This document shows, one piece after another, positions 24,869 through 64,000 of a DNA stretch of 64,000 nucleotides. A model generated the notes under the pieces. The model was not told where the DNA came from and ran no database searches. It was given only the letters and a program-made list of their open reading frames with translations. Made by a program: the position numbers and the translations under genes. Each line of letters opens with the position of its first letter. Positions within the stretch are counted from its first letter, which is position 1. Source of the stretch: Phalacrocorax aristotelis (taxonomy: Eukaryota > Chordata > Aves > Suliformes > Phalacrocoracidae); assembly GCF_949628215.1 (NCBI RefSeq), contig NC_134288.1:868001-932000 (forward strand). Direction: 5' to 3'.

Positions 24869-25685
24869 CCCTCATGCCACCTGCAGCAAAATGTCACAGG
24901 GAGAAGAGCAGTAGCACCACAGGACCCCTTGCCACCCACCCTCCCTGCCCAGCCTCTTGGGACACACCTCGGCTACTCACCAACCCTGCAAGGGCCTGAA
25001 ATAGCCTGGTACACGCTTCCTTTTCAAAACAGTCAATGGTTTTATTGCTGTGGTCCTCTTCTGGTGCTGCAACAGATACTTAGGTCTGGGCAGAGCTGGC
25101 TAGCAGCATGTGCTGTATGAGGAGATGCTCTCTGCCTGCAACATTTTTAGGGCCTGCAAATTGACCTATGAACAAGTGGCAGCGCATCATCAACCCAGCC
25201 ATGAGCCAAACTCTAGCTCTTCTTCGAAGTGGCAGCCACCCATCTGCAAAGCAGTTCCTCTGCTGGCAGTGAGCCCTGCCACCTCCTCCCCACACACGCT
25301 CCGGCTGCAGAGCAGCCCCTCCGCCTCTCCACTGGTGGCAAGCCCACGCAGGTGCCACACAGCTGGCAAGGCACTCCCTCCCCAGCAGCCCTGGGGTTTT
25401 GCAGCTTCAAGGGCACAGAATCATTGCCAAGAAGGAGCAGGAGGTACTAGCTGCCATCTGTGTGCATGAACCTTTCTTAAATACCCGTATTTAAGTGACA
25501 TTTCTGTTCTCCATCTAAAAGCACTCATGTAAATCTAAAGTCAGAGGGAAAAGGGTTTTCTCATCCTCAGGGATTGCACGAAGTGCTCAGCTTCTCAGGA
25601 CCTGGCTCCTGTGGACCAAGGCAAGAGTGAGGAGCAGGGATGCAGGGACAGCCTCCAGTCGGGATCAGAAATGCCTGCGGCAGGT

Positions 25686-25707
25686 GGGGGGGGAGGGGAG
25701 GGGGGGG
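25686..25707 (+). repeat. G-rich tract, possible G-quadruplex
   Basis: Eight G, A, four G, A, eight G: a low-complexity tract that meets the usual sequence rule for a G-quadruplex if G-runs are subdivided. No gene is seen on top of it. Confidence 0.5.
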
Positions 25708-26004
25708 TGTCAGGCAGTGGGGAAGGGTCCCCTCGGTATTAGGGAAGCTGAAGGAGTGAAAACCCCTCCTGTCCACACAGGAGCACCATGTGCTTCCACC
25801 AGTCCCCCGGGTGCTGACATGGAGCCATAGGTCAGCACTGGCTTCTTTTCTCCACATTAACCATTTTCTGTGGCTCCTGCAGCACCAATATACCTGCTCG
25901 CCGTGGTATCCAACCAGCTGCACTCAAATTTGACCTGCAGCACATGCACCTGACAGAAAACTGCTGCTCCTGGGGGTCTAAGCAACAAGTAGACAGGAGA
26001 GATT

Positions 26005-26031
26005 GGGGCGGGCGGCGGCGGGGCGGGGGCG
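26005..26031 (-). promoter_or_regulatory. GC-box cluster, candidate promoter of the ST3GAL-like gene
   Basis: A 27 bp run of G/C with repeated GGGCGG-type Sp1 boxes and many CpGs stands out from CpG-poor surroundings. Read on the minus strand it is followed at once by CCAAT. It lies 1.1 kb upstream of the ATG exon of the minus-strand ST3GAL-like gene, whose 5' splice acceptor implies a further exon upstream. Promoter function is inference. Confidence 0.3.
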
Positions 26032-27607
26032 TTGCTGGTATAATCCCAGGTGGTCGCAGTGGGTTATGCTCCCCTGCAAGACTGCCTTTTCAAAAACCAA
26101 CAGAAACAACTCCTCTTCTTCAAGGGAAGCACAAACAAGCTACCACCAGCACGCCGGAAATGCAGATGTGGGTGTCCCGAGCAGGAAGTGGCCATGAAAT
26201 GTTGGATTTTTACCCAGCAGCCATGGATCCCTGTGACTTAGTCTTTTGCCCTCCTGCAGCAGCCGTGAGTATTTACTGTGATGGAAGCTAAAAGCATTCA
26301 TCTGACATGACAGTTGGGCCAGGAGCAAGTGGTCCCCTGGGCTGGTTCAGGAGCTTGTGGAGCCTCAGGGGTTATTAAGCTGCAGCCCATGGAAGGGGAT
26401 GAGCTACCTGGCAGCTGCACAGCCAGTACCAGCAGATCCATTAAGCCCAGAGCCAGGGATCTCAGGCAGTGCAGTGAACATTTCATGAAGCCTTTTGCAG
26501 TCCCCCATCTCCAGGGAGAGCAGGGCTCTGAACAGGCAGGTTTGAGCATCCCCATCGCCCTGCCTGTGCCTTGCTGTGCAGCCCTGTCCTGCCCTGCCTG
26601 TGCACAGCCCTTCCTCTGCAGACAGACCCTTTCCACCTGCATCCACACTCCCACAGCAGCCGAAACGACCTGCCCCACCCCAGCCCTGCACCCAGAGGTG
26701 CCCCCATTTTGGGGGTCCCAGCCGCTGCGCCCAGTGGCCACAGACCTGGCCCCATCCTTACTCAGCCCCAGGAGACACACCAGGATCTCCCCAGCCCTGC
26801 AACCAGGAAAAAGGTCCTCACGATGTTGCAACCCCCATCCCCAGCCAGCTGTCCCCAGGGCCCCTCACCTTCTCAGAGGAAGCACTGCTGAGCAGGGCCA
26901 AGCAGAAGTGACACTCTCAGGCTCAGTGGCCTCGCCGCTGCTCGTTGCAAGCTGCAATAACCGCCACAGGAAGAGGAAGTGTTGCACCATGATGTGGGGG
27001 AGAACAGAGCCTTGCAGTGAGTGAGACAGTGAGGTCAGAGCTGTTGTCCCTCCTCCAGCAGTGCCCACCACCCTCATGCCCCAGCACAGCCCTCCCATGC
27101 AGCCCAGCACTGCAGTGGCCACCGGATGCCCTGGCCATGTTCTCAGCATCAAACCAGGAAATCTGTCATTAAAATGTTCCTCTGAGGGTGGGAGAAACTG
27201 CAGCTGCATGAAGCAGAACTGCCATCCTGCCTGTACAGGTCCTGCTGGGATGGCGCAACTTCTGCCAACAGTGACATCAGCAACACGGAGGTCTCAACAC
27301 CCTTGTGCATCCAATACCTCACCAGCTGGTTTCTTTTGCTCACCTGGATGGGATCGTGGCTCAAAGAGGACAGAGGAAGGCTGTGAAATGTGCCTCAGCA
27401 ACTGGAAAAGCACAGCCAATGGAGAAAAGCCACACACGCTGAATTGTAAGTAACTTTATCAAAGTTACTTACAAAGTTAGAGGTCAGCCCTCTTTTCTCT
27501 GATGCCTGTGAGAAGGTTTTGTGCCTGAGGGAGAGTGGTGAAGGGGAAGGATCTAGAAACTCAAACTAGAACAGCCCTGCAAAATACAGAGCACTCAAGA
27601 GCCGGAA

Positions 27608-27613
27608 TTTATT
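27608..27613 (-). terminator. Polyadenylation signal of the ASAP-like gene
   Basis: Minus-strand AATAAA about 640 nt after the TAG stop at 28254. It is the first canonical signal downstream and gives an ordinary 3'UTR length. Confidence 0.6.
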
Positions 27614-28253
27614 GGTAGCAGGCTCAAAAGGCTATTGCTGGGGGGAGGCAGGCACTGAAGGAGCAATGCCCTGAGCTGCCACAGAGCACATTTCCTGGAC
27701 CACAAACTGTGAAACCTGGGTGGGAGGAATTAGGGATGGACCAGGCTCCTGGTGGTGCTGGCTCCACAGCACTCATTTGCATTTCCAAGATTCCAGTGTG
27801 CTCAGCCCTCAGCAGAAGCCCTTTCCCAGGGGTTTGCATGCAGCACAGCTCCACTTGCAGCTCCAGAGTCCTGCAGGGCACGGCCCTGCTCCACTCTGTC
27901 ATCATTTCCATCAGCACTAGCAGGGCAGGGAGCACCACAGCACGAGCAGAGTGGTCAGGGCAAGGCAGGAGCCAGGCATGTTGTAGCACAGTTGTTCATG
28001 ACTGTTTCTTGCGTGGAGGATGTAGCTGGGGTAGGAGTGCATTTGTGGACCATGTATTTTCTGGGACAGGCTGGCAGCCCATGGGAAGAGAGGGCCGGGG
28101 GGACAGGGGTGCTGGGTCAGCAGGGATGAGGAAGGCAGCACCAGCTGAGCAGATGCTCCCATTCTGCTCATCCTTGGGCCCTCAGTGCAGATGGGAGCTT
28201 GGGGAACTCCATTTTAAGTAGCTGATCAGGTCCTTCTTGAATTGAAGCAGCTC

Positions 28254-53578
<25,325 letters not shown>

Positions 53579-54846
53579 CGTGCCGCAGCGAGGTGACACC
53601 AGGAAGGGGAACTGCCAGTGGGACCTGCGGTCACACCAGGGCTGAGCAGGGGGACCTGCGGTCACGCTGCTGCCAGCAGCAAGGGCAGGAGGGAGCCCCT
53701 TGCCTTGCACACCCACACCCCGAACAGACACACACGCACATACCCTGCAGCGTGCACCCACTAACATACACCCACACGCCCAGGCACACAGCAGAGTGGC
53801 TACAGATCCTGCAAATATAAGCTGAAATATTTTGAGGAAGCCTGAGACAGACACGCTTTGAGTCACAGGGAGCCCAGCCTAATGGTGCGGTGGAATATGT
53901 AGCTGAGCATGGCTGCAAGAGCCAAGGAGCTGCCTGGGGATGTGCACTAGGCATATGCTGGGGTGTACTGAGCTTGCTGGCATGGACCAGTCACCACTGA
54001 GGTGCACCAGGTGTGCTGGGATGCACTGGTCACTGCTGGGGTGCACCAGGCATCATTTGTGAAGGCAATGTCGCACACGACAGGCCCTGCAGGAAGCTGG
54101 GGGTGACACAGCACTGGGGGCAGCACTGTCACACTCCAGGGCCCTGCTCTAGCCCCATGCATGTGCTATGTGATCTGATCCCTTTGCAGCCTGTTTCACT
54201 CCTCCTGCAGCCCAAGGGTCTCCCAAGGGGGGAGAGACGGCTCCCCCTTTGCCATTCTGGGGCCCCCACCCAGCAGCTGAACTCCACCCCCCGCGGGGGA
54301 GCACCATGTCTGACCCACACTCGCACCTGGCTTCAGGTCCACCCAGAGTCCACATCTGCTCCTTACCTGCCTGCCTGTCTCTGCCCTGCGAGTCTTCTCC
54401 CCAAAACTTACTCTCTTCCTGCCCCATTCAAAAGACAATCAGACAGCTGTCTTCACTAGAAAACCATGATGTCAGTTAATTTCTTTGGAAATGCAACAGT
54501 CCCTCTGGGCATCATCTCCTGCATCAGGATAAGACTCTTCACAGAAGGAACCTGTCCTGTCAAAATGCAGGGTGAAGCACCTCCACTTGAGATCAGACCA
54601 TGCCAGGGCTTGCCTGTGCAGAAGACAGGAACCCTGGGGCACCAGAGACCATGCTGAGAACAGGTCTCATTTAATTTACATCAGCCCAACATCACAATAC
54701 AGATTCATGATGATGACTCCATGGCAACGTCCCAGTGATGTGCTACCTGGGAGGAAGGGCAAAGGGGCATCAGTGAGGACTGCCTGCCAAGCTCCAGAAC
54801 ACAGCTATGAAACACAAGCAGCATTGGAGAGAGCAGCCAAAGAGCT
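53579..54846. other. 5' side of the ASAP-like gene and intergenic gap to FER1L4
   Basis: Only about 1.27 kb separates the ASAP-like start codon from the FER1L4 polyadenylation signal. The promoter of the ASAP-like gene should be here, but no CpG island, TATA box or other clear element was seen. A CA-rich stretch lies near 53700-53790. Confidence 0.4.
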
Positions 54847-54852
54847 TTTATT
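54847..54852 (-). terminator. FER1L4: Polyadenylation signal of FER1L4
   Basis: Minus-strand GGAATAAAAGC, 750 nt after the FER1L4 stop codon, is the first canonical signal downstream of it. Use of this site is inferred. Confidence 0.55.
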
Positions 54853-55603
54853 CCTGTTGAAATGAATAGCCAAAATAAGGTTTGAAGCAAGCCTGAATCC
54901 ATCACAGCACATGCAGGAAAAGCTGTTAAGCAGCTTGTAAGGAACGACAAGCAGAAAGTCCATGTCCTGGGGAGCACTGCAACATCCAGAGCCAACTCCA
55001 AGTCCAAGAGCTGTTCCTGTGCTCTTGGCATGGCAGGAAGCTCATGGCTACCTTTGCTCTGTCATCCTTCTCCCTGGGGAGCCCCATTCAAAGGGATTCC
55101 AGGTGCTACCTCCACCAGGACCCTAGACCCTGCCTTCCCCCCTGCCCTGTACAATGTGTTTTGAATTCTTCAGACAGAGGCCTGAGAAGTGCCAAGTGTT
55201 GTCAAGCCAGGGCGTGGATGGCTCTGTAAGTCCCCTCCTCTGCCAGAATTGCTCTCAATGGCAAGAGCTGGTTTCAGCAGCCATGTCTGTGGGGATGGCA
55301 CCAGCAGACCCCATTTTCCAACCCTCCCACCACAGTCGCACAAAGAATAATTTTTTCCCCAAAGCTGTAGATGTCCTTCAAGAAGTTTGTCTTATTTAGT
55401 AGGTTGGTTCCCCATTTTCTTAGCATGGTACTTAGCATGGGTACTTAGCATGAAACATGACTCCCCAAAGAGAAGCCACTTCTGCAGGTCTCTCACTCTG
55501 AAGGTTGCTTCTGCACCTGCAGGATTTTCTTAAACTTTCTCGTCCAGTCTTGGTTCCTGCAATAATCACCCCTGTCTTCGAGTAGTTGTGTGCTGGAGAA
55601 TAT

Positions 55604-62237
<6,634 letters not shown>

Positions 62238-64000
62238 CTGCAGCAGGACACAGCCAGGCAGAAGATGAGGGCATCTGGCCAGCAAGAGTCATGTCAGGAT
62301 GTTAGTCACAGGCACAAGTAAAGAAAGATGATGGAGTGGGCAAACAAGTACCTCCACAGAAAAACCAAATGGGAAAAAGCAGGAAGGCGAGGATGAAGGG
62401 AATGAGTTCCATACACTGCAGTGAGGAGGAAAACTGTTGGCAGGAAGACAAACAAGCTAAGAGAAGTAAGAGGAAAAGGGCAAAAAAGAATAAACTATGG
62501 CCCTGGGAAAAGGATCCAGGAGACACTGAGGAGGATGTGACCCTCCAGGGCAGTTTAAGTCGCCATGTCTCTGTGGTAGTGCCAACAGATCCATGGATGA
62601 GAGGTTGTGCCCTAAAAGTTCTCCAGGAAAGAACCACTTGTCACTTGGCAGTGACATGCAGCTGTGCTCTCTGTTAATTAACTGTCTGTGTGATTAATTG
62701 ACTCATTTAGCACAATGAAGCCAAATGGCAGTTCAAGACCAAATCCTGCTGATGGGAAGAAAAGCAGGAACCAACAGGTGAGGACACAATGACACACCCA
62801 CCCCTGGTTTTATGGGGACCATCTGCCCTTTGGAGATCAGTCTGAGACCAAAATCATCCCAAGAAGTCCCCAGACACAGCAGACGTTCACAGGGCACCAA
62901 CTGCAGCCACATTTGAACCAAAGCCAGGTCTCAGGGGTACAACAGGAGAGCACCTTGTTTCCCCCTTCCCAGCTACCCAGTGACCTGAGAAAAGGAGGAA
63001 AGGGCTTCTGGAGGCTCCTTGCGCTCTCCTAAGCAGGATCTCTTTCCCTTTCATGACATAAGCCATTGAGGCCAGTGGAAAGCTGAGAAACAGCAGCACT
63101 GAACTGAGCAGAAGGTGAAGTTGGCCATACATGTAGGTCCCCTCTCTCTGGGCAGGTCAGGCACAGGGATCATCCTTTCTACAGGCTACATAGCATTGCC
63201 TTGCAGGACCCAGCCATCCACAAGCGGGCCTCATCTGCTCCAGCTTTTTCTCCAGGCTGGATTCAATTACACAGGTGTTACCCAGTGAAGGAAATGTGCA
63301 CAGCAGGGACAGGTCTGTGCTCAGGGAAGTTGTCCATCACTGCTGGCAAAGAGCATGAAAGGTTGCCATGTTCTTGGACATGGGTGGCCCTGGCTCAGGT
63401 TTTGTACTGCCAGTGAGGGGGAAAGAAAAACAGCAAAGGAGAGGCAGAAGCTGCCCACAAGGATGAAATCAACAGTAATGAGGAGCACTGGGGAGTCACA
63501 CAAGGCATCCAAAGCCACCAGAAGCAGAAAGCATCCCTGAAGGACAAAGCCAGCTAAAAACAGGAAAGGACACTGAAAAAGTTCACCCCCCCAAAAAAAA
63601 AAACCAAACCGAAAACGATGCCAGTGTCTTGTTGATGGTGGTCACAAGCAGATGGAGGTACAGCTTTGTGCCAGTGTCAGCCACCAGAATAAGCTACACC
63701 TTCTCTAGCTGCACAAGCCATCAACCCCCTGTGCAGATCAGTGCCAAGAAAGAGGGTTTACTTTGCCCCACCCACTGCCTGGGAAGCCACTTTGGGACCT
63801 ATTGGCCTGGATCACATCTTCCCCCAGTGCAACATCAACCACTGAAACCAGGCCACTGAGCACTGAGGATCCATGAGGTGCCATGCAGGGCACAGAGTCG
63901 GGGCAGCCAGCCTGGACACTTCAGAGAAGAGAGGCTGGTGGGTTCCCAGACCCCTCAACAGCATGTGCACTGCTGAGCACTGGCAGTTGTTTAAGGGAGT
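62238..64000. other. FER1L4 intron sequence to the window edge
   Basis: The next upstream FER1L4 exon, expected to encode the segment before EASVRNKRG, was not found. No other gene or clear repeat was seen; a C7A12-type homopolymer run is at about 63585-63605. Open frames here show no domain similarity. Confidence 0.4.

Larger units (their letters stand above)
24887..27600. other. Intergenic or 5' region between the ST3GAL-like and ASAP-like genes
   Basis: No coding exon could be supported on either strand. Open frames here are GC-rich chance frames without domain similarity. Two items stand out: G-runs at 25686-25707 and a GC-box cluster at 26005-26031. A minus-strand AATAAA sits at 25040-25045 without a matching gene. 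The non-coding 5' exon of the ST3GAL-like gene probably lies here. Confidence 0.4.

Noticed and set aside
26298-27024. Overlapping GC-rich open frames on both strands (177 and 236 codons)
   Set aside because: Low-complexity composition, no family similarity and no splice context; typical chance frames of GC-rich bird DNA.

Overview
This is vertebrate, almost certainly avian, nuclear DNA. The repeats are mainly CR1 LINE fragments (at least eight) plus two solo LTRs of one young endogenous retrovirus family. The genes are split into many small exons with canonical GT/AG junctions. Gene content matches the ERGIC3-FER1L4 neighbourhood known from human chromosome 20q11.

Layout. 1-3.2 kb: three CR1 LINE pieces. 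3.2-12.6 kb: no exon recognised, one further CR1 piece. 12.6-22.0 kb, + strand: the last six coding exons and 3'UTR of ERGIC3 (upstream exons not seen). 22.6-24.9 kb, - strand: a complete six-exon sialyltransferase gene of the ST3GAL1/ST3GAL2 type, tail-to-tail with ERGIC3. 27.6-53.6 kb, - strand: a 26-exon ASAP-type Arf GAP (BAR-PH-ArfGAP-ankyrin-proline-rich-SH3) that resembles ASAP1/ASAP2 but sits at a locus where human has no ASAP gene. 54.8-62.2 kb, - strand: the last seven coding exons of a type-II ferlin, FER1L4, open in every exon; the gene runs out of the window to the right.

The three minus-strand genes are co-oriented (FER1L4 > ASAP-like > ST3GAL-like). In human, ERGIC3 and FER1L4 are neighbours without the two middle genes, and FER1L4 is non-coding. 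Human 8q24 carries FER1L6, ASAP1 and ST3GAL1, and 2p carries OTOF and ASAP2. The window therefore looks like a third copy of an ancient ferlin-ASAP(-ST3GAL) block, complete here and stripped in mammals. This is the most notable result.

Other structure: an apparently identical ~393 bp inverted repeat in two introns of the ASAP-like gene, enclosing the exons for most of the PH domain and the ArfGAP core; two solo LTRs with perfect 6 bp target duplications; a 23 bp direct repeat around a 13 bp CR1-tail-like insert; a CR1 copy with an in-frame loss of the reverse transcriptase core; and several palindromes. Exon boundaries were worked out by hand from reading frame, splice sites and remembered family sequences, with no alignment run.
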